Assembly (NCBI GenBank): GCA_902628375.1
Contig: CACOMS010000002.1
Coordinates: 1 to 64,000 of the forward strand
From: an uncultured SAR86 cluster bacterium
Lineage (GTDB): Bacteria > Pseudomonadota > Gammaproteobacteria > Magnimaribacterales > Magnimaribacteraceae
DNA length: 64,000 bases
Reading direction: 5' to 3'
Shown: positions 32,009 through 39,230 of the stretch, piece after piece
Numbering within the stretch: position 1 is the first letter of the stretch
How the letters are laid out: the number at the start of each line of letters is the position of its first letter
The notes under the pieces: generated by a model
Told to the model about the DNA's origin: nothing
Seen by the model: only the letters and a program-made list of their open reading frames with translations
Databases searched by the model: none
Made by a program: the position numbers and the translations under genes

Positions 32009-32809
32009 ATGTTAAAAAAGTCGAACCTAGATGTAACTAAGACCCGAAAACTTTTTCTTAGATATAAACTAACTGCAGAATTTTTATCACCCACTCAAAC
32101 AGGTCTTACTAAGTCATATATGGATGCGATTATTGATTTTAGTAATTTTTTGAAAAAACATAAAATTCATGATTTTGACAAACAACAACAGGGACAAGCA
32201 CACAAGGTAACCATTAATCCAAGTTCTAAATATTATTACAATAACTCTTTAATTTATAAGGAAGTTGCATTCTTTAGACCGATGTCTAAAAAAGGCGATA
32301 AAAGAATTCGCATAGAAAAATTAGACCATCACTGCAAACCCCATGATTTACTTGCATTTGTTCTAATTGGCAATCAGATCGAAATAATAAATTGCTCATC
32401 TATAAAAAACCTTGCAAATTTTTTATATCAAATAACAGTTTCAAATAATATCGCAATTTATTCATCTCAAAAAAAACCAACCCCTCCAAAAGGAAAGAAA
32501 AAACCAAAAAAAATAAACTCCTCCTCAACAAGTTACTCAAGAGATCCAGCGGTAGAGGCATTTGTTTTAAATGCAAGTCTTGGAAAGTGTGAGTCTTGTA
32601 ATATGAATGCACCTTTTATTAGAAGTAGCAATAATTCTTATTATCTAGAAATTCATCATATTAAAAGGTTAGCAGACGGAGGTTCAGACACTGTTTCAAA
32701 TGCAGTCGCAGTATGCCCAAACTGCCACAGGGAATTTCACTATGGAGTTAATATGCATAAACTAAATAATCAGATATATAGAAAGGTAAAAAGGTTAATT
32801 AAAGAATAA
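32009..32809 (+). CDS. HNH endonuclease, probable restriction enzyme
   Basis: This 266-residue protein has a C-terminal HNH nuclease domain: CESCNMNAPF, then EIHHIKRLADGGSDTVSNAVAVCPNCHREFHYG, with two CxxC zinc pairs and the His-His/Asn/His catalytic set. A Lys/Pro-rich linker (PTPPKGKKKPKKINSSSTS) divides it from an N-terminal part that may read DNA. A TTG three bases upstream is possible, but ATG 32009 matches the leaderless spacing of the other copies. It converges with a C5 methyltransferase with one base between the stops, which supports a type II restriction-modification pair. McrA-like modified-DNA cleavage is the alternative. Confidence 0.8.
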   Translation: MLKKSNLDVTKTRKLFLRYKLTAEFLSPTQTGLTKSYMDAIIDFSNFLKKHKIHDFDKQQQGQAHKVTINPSSKYYYNNSLIYKEVAFFRPMSKKGDKRIRIEKLDHHCKPHDLLAFVLIGNQIEIINCSSIKNLANFLYQITVSNNIAIYSSQKKPTPPKGKKKPKKINSSSTSYSRDPAVEAFVLNASLGKCESCNMNAPFIRSSNNSYYLEIHHIKRLADGGSDTVSNAVAVCPNCHREFHYGVNMHKLNNQIYRKVKRLIKE

Positions 32810-32810
32810 A

Positions 32811-34088
32811 TTAAGACAAGGTATTTATTATTTTTTTAAAATGCATGCCAACTTCATATGCTAATTTTACAGGTACAGCATTGCCTATTTGAGTATATTT
32901 AGGGACCTCTCTTTCAAAAATGGATTCCCTAGGGTTGCCTGCTCTTCTTATGCCTCCAGTAGTTCTTTTGCCAGCAAATTGATACCAATCAGGAAAAGTT
33001 TGAAGTCTTGCCCACTCTCGAACAGATGGTGATCTTGCCTGAGAGTAATGGACAAAATCATCTGGAAGTGATGTCACCGTGATAGTTGGTCCTTTGTTGC
33101 CCCAATTCTTTGGAAGAATTCTTTGAGCAAACTTTTTTGTTTTCAAGTGCTCTGGTATTTCACCATTATTCTCAATCATATAAGCAAATTTTTCTCTTAT
33201 CCTTTTAGAATGATTGCTATATTCGTGTTCAGTTAAAGGGTCGCCTTTTCTAAAAATAGTTCTTTTCTTTGTTCGAATCTCTTCTTGCCAAAAAGTTTTG
33301 GGTTCAGAGGGGTATGAATTAGTTGCACCACCGTACTCAAAGTTTTTATCAACAATATCAGAAAATATATCTTCAATATGAGGATAATCAAACTCAGGCA
33401 TTGGAAGAAAACCACCATCCAACGCATCAAGAATATCATTCTTATCTGAATAAATATCTGATCTAACACCAATGATCAAAACACGAGGTCTATTTTGTGG
33501 AACTCCATAATCTTTAGCATGCACAAGTTTATATTTAACATTGTAATCTGGTACGTTTTTAAATGTTTTTAGAACATCTTTAAAAATTTCTCCTTTAACT
33601 CCATCTTTTGTCCACCTTGCGGACATCAAACCCTCTACATTTTCAAAAAGAAAAATCTTAGGTTTAATTTGATGAACGAAAAATGCCATATCTTGGTATA
33701 AATGGTTAGACGGGAGTTGTTTTTTATCCACCGAATAAGATCTTCTAATTCCAATTCCTGAAAATCCTTGGCACGGAGGTCCTCCAGCAACAACATCGAC
33801 AGAATCTTTTTTAAAGTCTCTGTTAAATTCTTTCTTAAGATCTTTAAATAAAGTCTTGAAGAATTCTTTGTTTGAAATTACATCTTTAATATCTTGCGAG
33901 TAGAATTTATTCCTAAGATGCGGGAACTCCTCATCCCTATTAGTTAAATAAGTTTCCAAAGCATCTTTATTTAACTCATTCACATAAAGCGGGAAGAACC
34001 CCGCTTTTTCAAGACCCAAAGATAACCCGCCACAACCAGCAAACAAATCAATATATGTGGGGGTTTTCTTCTTAAGTTTCATAAACAA
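32811..34088 (-). CDS. DNA (cytosine-5-)-methyltransferase
   Basis: This 425-residue enzyme shows the C5 methyltransferase motifs in order: I DLFAGCGGLSLG, IV GGPPCQGFSG with catalytic Cys106, VI ENVEGL, VIII QNRPRVLIIG, IX PSVREWARLQTFPDWYQF and X QIGNAVP. The target sequence cannot be read from the protein. It is the only - strand gene in the cassette region and converges on the HNH gene. Starts at 34088 or 34082 are both possible. Confidence 0.93.
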   Translation of the reverse strand: MFMKLKKKTPTYIDLFAGCGGLSLGLEKAGFFPLYVNELNKDALETYLTNRDEEFPHLRNKFYSQDIKDVISNKEFFKTLFKDLKKEFNRDFKKDSVDVVAGGPPCQGFSGIGIRRSYSVDKKQLPSNHLYQDMAFFVHQIKPKIFLFENVEGLMSARWTKDGVKGEIFKDVLKTFKNVPDYNVKYKLVHAKDYGVPQNRPRVLIIGVRSDIYSDKNDILDALDGGFLPMPEFDYPHIEDIFSDIVDKNFEYGGATNSYPSEPKTFWQEEIRTKKRTIFRKGDPLTEHEYSNHSKRIREKFAYMIENNGEIPEHLKTKKFAQRILPKNWGNKGPTITVTSLPDDFVHYSQARSPSVREWARLQTFPDWYQFAGKRTTGGIRRAGNPRESIFEREVPKYTQIGNAVPVKLAYEVGMHFKKIINTLS

Positions 34089-34168
34089 GTTCTATTTATA
34101 ACTTAATTTGACGAAATTTTCCAGGTATTGTTTAATGAAATTTGCATCAAGAGCAGGATTAAATTCCT

Positions 34169-34200
34169 CTCCAACCTGCCAACTCCGGCAAGGTGGAAAG
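34169..34200. other. Inverted repeat between the methyltransferase and the next small gene
   Basis: CCAACCTGCC (34174-34183) and GGCAAGGTGG (about 34188-34198) form an imperfect stem in the 148-bp gap between divergent genes. It lies upstream of the methyltransferase start and could be an operator or a terminator. No protein that would bind it can be named. Confidence 0.35.
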
Positions 34201-34236
34201 AATGATGTGGTTAACCAACAAACATAGGAGTACAAA

Positions 34237-34431
34237 ATGAATTACAAAAAGATAAAAATTAATGAATCATCATATGTAAAACTTTTTGATGATGACAGAT
34301 TTGAAGTTCACTGTTCTGCTCAAGGACCACTTGGAGCAAATGTTTATCATTTTAAAGGAGGTCTCCTTGAGTGGAAGCAAAGGAGGAGTTATGCTGGTGT
34401 ATCTAAGAAATATAAAGCAACTTATGAGTAA
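34237..34431 (+). CDS. Small protein of unknown function, 64 residues
   Basis: The gene has TAGGAG 7 bases before the ATG, unlike the leaderless genes nearby. The product is charged and Tyr/Lys-rich (NYKKIKINESSYVKLFDDDRFEVHCSAQGPLGANVYHFKGGLLEWKQRRSYAGVSKKYKATYE) with no membrane segment; no family was recognised. Its stop codon is formed by the first bases of repeat B copy 2 (GAGTAATTCATGCGA), as in the A copy 3 junction. Confidence 0.6.
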   Translation: MNYKKIKINESSYVKLFDDDRFEVHCSAQGPLGANVYHFKGGLLEWKQRRSYAGVSKKYKATYE

Positions 34432-34524
34432 TTCATGCGACTAAATCTCAACCCTTTTAAATACCGCAGAAATAGTGAAGAATTATGGGTGGGGTAAGAA
34501 CACTCTGCTACAGTAGAGTAGTTT
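34429..34524 (+). repeat. Cassette repeat B, copy 2
   Basis: TTCATGCGACTAAATCTCAACCC, then the shared 20-mer CCGCAGAAATAGTGAAGAAT (34464-34483), GGGTGGGGTAAGAACACTCTG and CTACAGTAGAGTAGTTT. It is the only B copy that keeps a full junction with GAGTAGT. It closes the element that holds the restriction-modification genes. Confidence 0.85.
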
Positions 34525-34550
34525 ACAAAAGTAAATAAGCAGGAGTTGGA

Positions 34551-34940
34551 ATGGTTATAAACAACCAAGTTTTCATTAGAAGGTTTGTTATCTTTACATT
34601 TTGTGTGACTGCAATTCATTTCATCTTAGAAAGTCTATACACAATACAATTTGGACAGTCATTTTTAGGACTCCTGCCTGACTTAATTGCTGACGCACTT
34701 TTAGTAACAGGTGGCGTACTAGTTTTAAAAAACTCAAAAGCGATAGGCATTTTGTGCGGGGCATGGGGGTTTACTTTTTGTTTACATTATCGATCTTGGG
34801 CATGGAGATTTGAGTCAGTGCAAGACGGTTCTGCAACAACAGTTGATGAAATAACAATGATTGTTTTGGCATCCACTATGTTTATCTCAATACTCTGCTT
34901 TATTCTGACTCTATTAATGTGTTTGCCAAAAAGAAATTAA
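34551..34940 (+). CDS. Small multi-pass membrane protein of unknown function
   Basis: This 129-residue protein has about four predicted membrane helices (12-30, 41-58, 66-82 and 102-124). No family was recognised. AGGAG lies 8 bases before the ATG. It is flanked on both sides by the junction sequence ACAGTAGAGTAGTTT (34509-34523 and 34970-34984), so it looks like a unit that could have moved as one. Confidence 0.6.
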   Translation: MVINNQVFIRRFVIFTFCVTAIHFILESLYTIQFGQSFLGLLPDLIADALLVTGGVLVLKNSKAIGILCGAWGFTFCLHYRSWAWRFESVQDGSATTVDEITMIVLASTMFISILCFILTLLMCLPKRN

Positions 34941-34958
34941 TATTATTTACTGTTGTAA

Positions 34959-34986
34959 AACACTTAATAACAGTAGAGTAGTTTTA
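34959..34986 (+). repeat. Solo cassette junction sequence
   Basis: AACACTTAATAACAGTAGAGTAGTTTT repeats the end of repeat B copy 2 (CACTCTGCTACAGTAGAGTAGTTT) without the B body. It marks the boundary between the small membrane protein gene and the amine oxidase gene. Confidence 0.7.
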
Positions 34987-35015
34987 AATCGTTATCCAGT
35001 AAGCAGTTTTTATTA

Positions 35016-36389
35016 ATGAAGATTTTTATAAGAGTTCTATTTGCATATATTTTATTGCAACCCGTTTATGCTTTTTCTGAAAGCGAAGGGTTAAAAATAC
35101 TGGTTGTTGGGGCAGGAATATCAGGACTGGGCGTGGCAAGAGATTTACATGACTCTGGTTATAAAGTAACTGTTCTTGAGGCTAGAAATAAAATTGGCGG
35201 AAGAATAGACACAGATAGATCATTGGGGTTTCCGATAGAAAGAGGTGCTAATTGGATTCACAGTAATGAGTTAGAAAATAATCGCCTCATGTCCATAAAA
35301 GAAGAGCTGGGGCTAAAAACATATATAAGCCCCTTAACTGCTTATGATGGCGTTAAATTGTTTGACAAAAGTGGAAATGTTATAAATCTAAAGAAAGAAG
35401 ATTTAGAAAAAATTGAATTTAGGATAGGGTTGGCTGCCTACATTGCTTCATACATTAAACCTTCGTCAAATCTGGAAGATGTAATAGATTTCTTAAAACG
35501 CATAGGCTTACTGTCTTTTGCTCCTAATGCACTTCTACAAGCCATTCACCAAACTTTAGAACTAAGCGCCGCTGAAGATTCGAGGAATATGCCAATCGGT
35601 GTCTTAATAGAGGAAGCAGAATATGCTGAGAGCGCTGGAAGTGATGAAGAGGTGCTTGGGGGCTTTGATCAAATTACAAATCATTTATCTCAGAATTTAG
35701 ATATTAAATTGAACACCCCAGTAACAAAAATTGATTATTCATCTAAAAAGATAAAAGTATTTACCGATGAGCAGGCTTACGTTGCTGATTCAGTGGTTGT
35801 GACTGTTCCTCTTGGTGTTTTACAACAGAACCTTATCGAATTTGTTCCGGAGTTGCCTGAAAAAAAGAAAGATGCAATTAGCAATATAAATCTAGGAAAT
35901 GTAAACAAGGTTATTTTAAGATTCCCATACAAGTTCTGGGGAGACGACAAAATGTTTTTCATTGAGCGAGAGAACAGAAGTGCCTTTTCAACCTGGTTCA
36001 ATAACGAGGTAATAGTAAATGAACCAGTTATCTATTCCATTATTTCAGGAGACTACTCAAGAGAACTCGAGAAGAAGTCAGATGAATATGTAATTGAAGA
36101 GGCAATGAAGCCTTTAAGGGTAGTTTATGGAAAAGATATTCCAAATCCAGATTCATTCTTAATCACAAGATGGGGGCTAGAGCCATACATACTGGGATCT
36201 TACTCAACAGCTGGATACAATCAAGATGACTTAACACTGAGAACTGAATTAGCTAACCCAATTGAAAATAAAATATTTTTTGCTGGCGAGGCAACAAGCG
36301 TTAATGAATACGGCTTCACGCATTCCGCTCTAGATACAGGCTTAAGAGAAGCCAAAAAAATTAAAGAATTATATCCTTTAGATCTATAA
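35016..36389 (+). CDS. Flavin-containing amine oxidase, exported
   Basis: This 457-residue protein has a signal peptide (about 1-20), the FAD-binding motif VVGAGISGLGVARDLHDSGYKVTVLEARNKIGGRIDTD, an RGANWIH motif near residue 79 and a C-terminal FAD segment IFFAGEATSVNEYGFTHSALDTGLREAKKI. This order is that of polyamine/monoamine oxidases (LSD1/PAO type). The substrate is unknown; a periplasmic polyamine or aromatic amine is possible. It lies between the solo junction and repeat A copy 4. Confidence 0.85.
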   Translation: MKIFIRVLFAYILLQPVYAFSESEGLKILVVGAGISGLGVARDLHDSGYKVTVLEARNKIGGRIDTDRSLGFPIERGANWIHSNELENNRLMSIKEELGLKTYISPLTAYDGVKLFDKSGNVINLKKEDLEKIEFRIGLAAYIASYIKPSSNLEDVIDFLKRIGLLSFAPNALLQAIHQTLELSAAEDSRNMPIGVLIEEAEYAESAGSDEEVLGGFDQITNHLSQNLDIKLNTPVTKIDYSSKKIKVFTDEQAYVADSVVVTVPLGVLQQNLIEFVPELPEKKKDAISNINLGNVNKVILRFPYKFWGDDKMFFIERENRSAFSTWFNNEVIVNEPVIYSIISGDYSRELEKKSDEYVIEEAMKPLRVVYGKDIPNPDSFLITRWGLEPYILGSYSTAGYNQDDLTLRTELANPIENKIFFAGEATSVNEYGFTHSALDTGLREAKKIKELYPLDL

Positions 36390-36414
36390 TCTCACCCAAT
36401 AACGCTTTTAAAAC

Positions 36415-36627
36415 AGTCCGTTACAGTGGAGTAGTCTTAACCCACCCTTTGTTTTTACCCCACATTCTACGGGGGTTTTCAGTACCTCTAAAATTTAACC
36501 CCGGTAAAAATTACCCTAAAAATTCCACCTATTTTTTCGTGTTAGCGGAAGTCATGAGGGACTGATATGACTTTTTGCGGTCCCTTATGCGTGTTTATAA
36601 GACATTTATAAAAACTTATGGCAAAAT
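36415..36627 (+). repeat. Cassette repeat A, copy 4
   Basis: CAGTCCGTTACAGTGGAGTAGTCTTAACCCACCC opens it; the hairpin CCCCACATTCTACGGGGG is followed by TTTT, and GGTAA-AAA-TTACC is at 36503-36515. The GTCCC arm is kept but the right arm reads AAGAC, so this copy has lost the promoter-proximal stem. The promoter spacing is still 17. Confidence 0.9.
36599..36627 (+). promoter_or_regulatory. Promoter at the end of repeat A copy 4
   Basis: -35 AAGACA (36599-36604), 17-base spacer, TGG then CAAAAT (36622-36627). Unlike the other three copies, the next ATG is 28 bases further on (36655) and is preceded by AAGGAG, so this message has a normal leader. Confidence 0.55.
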
Positions 36628-36654
36628 CATAACTTAAATACAAGGAGAAACTTA

Positions 36655-37008
36655 ATGAGCGAAAAAATTTATTACGCTGCTATGTTCAGGAGCAGACCTT
36701 TTACATTTATTATTGGGTGTATGTTTATATTCCCCCCACTATACTGGTTTCTTTTGGCAAGATCTGAAAAGATAACTTTCAGTGATGGTAGGATTATTTA
36801 TTCAAGAGGACTATTAAGTAAAAATGATACCGAGTGTGATCTTAATAGGGTTTCTTCAGTTCAAGTAAGACAGTCAGTGGGTCAAAGGATATTTGGTGCT
36901 GGGGACGTAGTAGTAAATACCGCAGGAGATGTTCCAGAAATAGAAGCATTAGGTTTTGCTAATCCAAATGAAATAAAGAAGGCAATAGACGAAGCAAGAA
37001 GATCATAA
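36655..37008 (+). CDS. PH-domain (bPH_2-like) membrane protein
   Basis: This 117-residue protein has one to two membrane segments at residues 17-35, then a bacterial PH-like fold: ITFSDGRIIYSRGLLSKNDTECDLNRVSSVQVRQSVGQRIFGAGDVVVNTAG. The 'L..V.sv.v.qs...Rl.G.G.v.v.t.g' pattern is typical of YdbS/YdbT-type PH domains. The role of these proteins is poorly known. A clear AAGGAG precedes the ATG. A terminator-like hairpin lies 46 bases after the stop. Confidence 0.75.
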   Translation: MSEKIYYAAMFRSRPFTFIIGCMFIFPPLYWFLLARSEKITFSDGRIIYSRGLLSKNDTECDLNRVSSVQVRQSVGQRIFGAGDVVVNTAGDVPEIEALGFANPNEIKKAIDEARRS

Positions 37009-37009
37009 T

Positions 37010-37324
37010 TTGAAAAAGTCTTTAAAAAATACTGTCTTTTCAGACTCCGATCAAATAAGCACCCTCAAAGGGTGCTTATTTATTTTAATAACTCAATTTC
37101 TTTTATTAATTCTTACAATTACATTTGCGTATTTAATATATATTAGTTCCGGATTTATAAAGTCTTTCTCTATCGCAGCGCTCATAACTAATATTTGTTA
37201 TCACGGGGTTGCCTTATTTAATGATCTTGATGATTTTGGAGAGTATAGAGCAATGAGAGGCGTTCTAATTTGGTATGCGACTGCAGTAATAGTAATTACA
37301 ACTTTTATAGAGATAGTCTTTTGA
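37010..37324 (+). CDS. Small membrane protein, unknown function (start uncertain)
   Basis: The open frame begins at TTG 37010, one base after the previous stop, and encodes 104 residues with three likely membrane helices. No family was recognised. A strong stem-loop (37054-37080) lies inside the first 25 codons. Either the hairpin ends transcription of the PH-domain gene and this gene is weakly or separately expressed, or translation through it prevents termination. Confidence 0.5.
   Translation: MKKSLKNTVFSDSDQISTLKGCLFILITQFLLLILTITFAYLIYISSGFIKSFSIAALITNICYHGVALFNDLDDFGEYRAMRGVLIWYATAVIVITTFIEIVF
37054..37085 (+). terminator. Strong stem-loop followed by T-rich tract, inside an open frame
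   Basis: AATAAGCACCC (37054-37064) pairs perfectly with GGGTGCTTATT (37070-37080) around a five-base loop and is followed by TATTTT. This has the form of an intrinsic terminator for the PH-domain gene. Because it is inside the downstream frame it could also act as an attenuator. Confidence 0.6.
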
Positions 37325-37357
37325 ATGAATCATTTATTTTTTAAGAGAAATATAGGG

Positions 37358-37449
37358 ATTTTATACGACCAAACCTCAACCCTTTCAAGCACCGCAGAAA
37401 TAGTGAAGAATATAGGTTGGGTTAAGAACACTCAATGACTATAGAATGA
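37358..37449 (+). repeat. Cassette repeat B, copy 3
   Basis: ATACGACCAAACCTCAACCC, then the shared 20-mer CCGCAGAAATAGTGAAGAAT (37392-37411), AGGTTGGGTTAAGAACACTC and AATGACTATAGA. Its outer arms AACCTCAACC and GGTTGGGTT can pair. The next gene's ATG (37446) lies at the junction as in B copy 1. This is the last repeat of the array. Confidence 0.85.
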
Positions 37450-37913
37450 AAAATATAATCATAGCAACCCTCTTTTTATTAATGACACCCTTCATGAAGG
37501 CTGATAACCAACGTACCAAGGTTGATGCTTTGTTAGACGGGCTTCATCAGGACGCGCATGAAGCTAATTTTGAAACCTACTTTGCTCGTTACAGTTCAGA
37601 TGCAGTTTTTTTAGGTACAGACAAAACAGAGCGCTGGACCATAAAAGAATTTAAAGACTACGCAAAACCGGCATTTGCAGATGGACATGGATGGACCTAC
37701 TCAGTTGTGGAGCGTAACTGGGAAGGAGAAGGCAGTACAAGGTGGTTCGATGAAATTCTATTCAATGAAAAATTAGGGCACTGCAGAGGGACAGGTGTAG
37801 TCGAGAAGAAAAACGGCGAATGGAAAATAGCTCATTATGCTTTAACAATGCTCGTACCCAATGCTATCGCGAGAGAGGTTGGTGCGCAGACGAAAGAAGC
37901 CGATAAGCTTTAA
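37446..37913 (+). CDS. Exported SnoaL/NTF2-like protein (DUF4440 type)
   Basis: This 155-residue protein has a signal peptide (about 1-19, ending FMKAD) and an NTF2-like fold: helical start, YFARYSSDAVFLGTDKTERWTIKEFKDYAKPAF, then strands ending in EKKNGEWKIAHYALTMLVPN. Such domains bind small ligands or act as enzymes; no catalytic set can be named here. The start codon lies at the end of repeat B copy 3. Confidence 0.75.
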   Translation: MKNIIIATLFLLMTPFMKADNQRTKVDALLDGLHQDAHEANFETYFARYSSDAVFLGTDKTERWTIKEFKDYAKPAFADGHGWTYSVVERNWEGEGSTRWFDEILFNEKLGHCRGTGVVEKKNGEWKIAHYALTMLVPNAIAREVGAQTKEADKL

Positions 37914-37926
37914 AAAAAGGAATACG

Positions 37927-38073
37927 ATGGATAAAAAGTTATTAATTTCACAATCAATCATGTGGGCATCCGCGATTCTTGTTGTTGCAATAGTTGACGA
38001 AAAACAATTTGCATCTTTATTGCTTATTATTTTGGCAGCAGTTTCTTTAATGAACCTTAGAAAATCAGAATGA
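37927..38073 (+). CDS. Small two-helix membrane protein
   Basis: This 48-residue product (MDKKLLISQSIMWASAILVVAIVDEKQFASLLLIILAAVSLMNLRKSE) has two hydrophobic segments with a short charged loop. AAAAAAGGAATACG lies before the ATG, and it follows the NTF2-like gene by 13 bases, so the two are probably co-transcribed. The frame is open upstream to 37861, but only as overlap with the previous gene. Confidence 0.55.
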   Translation: MDKKLLISQSIMWASAILVVAIVDEKQFASLLLIILAAVSLMNLRKSE

Positions 38074-38092
38074 GTTAAGGTAGATTATTTAG

Positions 38093-39196
38093 ATGAATAG
38101 TTTTTTAGCAAAGACACTCCTAATTTTTTCTTTCTCTATTTTAAGCCCTTTGTTTATATCAGAAGAGATAAGAGAAGGAGTTTTGAGAACCCCAGAAGAT
38201 AGATTTGAAAATCTAAAAGATTATCCCTTTCAGCCAAACTACATAAATATTGATGGACTAAGAATTCATTATTTGGATGAGGGCCCCAAAGATGCAGATC
38301 CTATAATTTTATTTCATGGAGAACCCACTTGGAGCTATCTATTCAGAAAAATGATTCCCGTATTAACAACAGCAGGGCATAGAGTAATAGTTCCCGACAT
38401 GGTTGGTTTTGGAAAGTCAGATAAATTTAAATCGAAGCATGACTATAGTTATAAACATCACATAGATGTGATGAAAGAGCTGGTTGTAAAACTAGATTTA
38501 AAAAATGCCACTCACTTTGGTCAAGACTGGGGTGGTTTGGTTGGCTTAAGAGTAGTAGCAGAATTGCCCGATAGATTTGCAAGAGTTGTTGTTTCGAATA
38601 CCGGAATGGTTGCCAGAGACGGATTCTCTGCAGTACTTCTTGAGTACATGACTAAGTTAACTGTTTGGTGGAATGGCTCTGTAACGTTTGATGAATTACG
38701 AAGTGAAGCACGTCAGGCTCTAATGTCAGAAAACCCCACCCCTCAACAAGGTGCTGCTATGTTTACAAAATGGATGGCCCATTCATATTATGCGGAAGAC
38801 ATGGACATAGCTGGAATTATAGAATTTCTAGGTCGAGTGCCATTAGATGAAGAAGAAAGAAGGGCCTATGAAGCGCCTTATCCAACAGGAGAATATAAAG
38901 CAGGAGCTCATGTATGGCCTTACTTAATACCCACCCAACTGCAAGAGAATGAAAAATATTGGAAAAATGTATATGAGAAATGGGATAAGCCATTCCTCGT
39001 AGCTTTTGGAGGCGAAGAGAGAATAACCATTAGAATGAAAGATGATTTTATAAATCGAATTCCCAACCCAACCGTTATTACCCTAGGTGGCGCAGGGCAC
39101 TTTGTTCAGGAAGATGTTGGGCCTGAATTAGCTCAAATTATGAATGACTTTATAGCAGGAAAAGAGGTTTCAGATTTAGTCATATCCCAGGATTAA
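38093..39196 (+). CDS. Haloalkane dehalogenase-like alpha/beta hydrolase, exported
   Basis: This 367-residue protein has an N-terminal signal or anchor (1-23), then a dehalogenase-type core: HGEPTWSYLFR (oxyanion region), the nucleophile elbow GQDWGG with Asp145 and halide-binding Trp146, and the catalytic His336 in GGAGHFVQED. In subfamily HLD-I the acid after strand 7 is Asp; here that segment reads FGGEERIT, so Glu308/309 may take the role. A signal peptide is unusual for dehalogenases. Epoxide hydrolase is the main alternative. Confidence 0.75.
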   Translation: MNSFLAKTLLIFSFSILSPLFISEEIREGVLRTPEDRFENLKDYPFQPNYINIDGLRIHYLDEGPKDADPIILFHGEPTWSYLFRKMIPVLTTAGHRVIVPDMVGFGKSDKFKSKHDYSYKHHIDVMKELVVKLDLKNATHFGQDWGGLVGLRVVAELPDRFARVVVSNTGMVARDGFSAVLLEYMTKLTVWWNGSVTFDELRSEARQALMSENPTPQQGAAMFTKWMAHSYYAEDMDIAGIIEFLGRVPLDEEERRAYEAPYPTGEYKAGAHVWPYLIPTQLQENEKYWKNVYEKWDKPFLVAFGGEERITIRMKDDFINRIPNPTVITLGGAGHFVQEDVGPELAQIMNDFIAGKEVSDLVISQD

Positions 39197-39230
39197 TGCC
39201 TAAGGATGACTTCAAGTTAAGGAAAAAATT

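Noticed and set aside
37424..37445. Promoter TTGGGT-17-TATAGA at the end of repeat B copy 3
   Set aside because: The -10-like box touches the ATG at 37446, so a transcript from it would begin inside the signal peptide codons.
28881..37449. Repeats A and B as classic integron attC sites
   Set aside because: Cassettes with one or few genes and imperfect palindromes do recall attC arrays, but no site has a proper RYYYAAC ... GTTRRRY pair (closest are GTTAAGA and GTTACAG), repeat A lies at the 5' side with a promoter, A and B are in opposite orientation, one gene is reversed, and there is no integron integrase in the window.
28881..37449. CRISPR array
   Set aside because: Copies are 75-235 bp, unevenly spaced by whole genes, and vary in sequence; there are no spacers and no cas genes.
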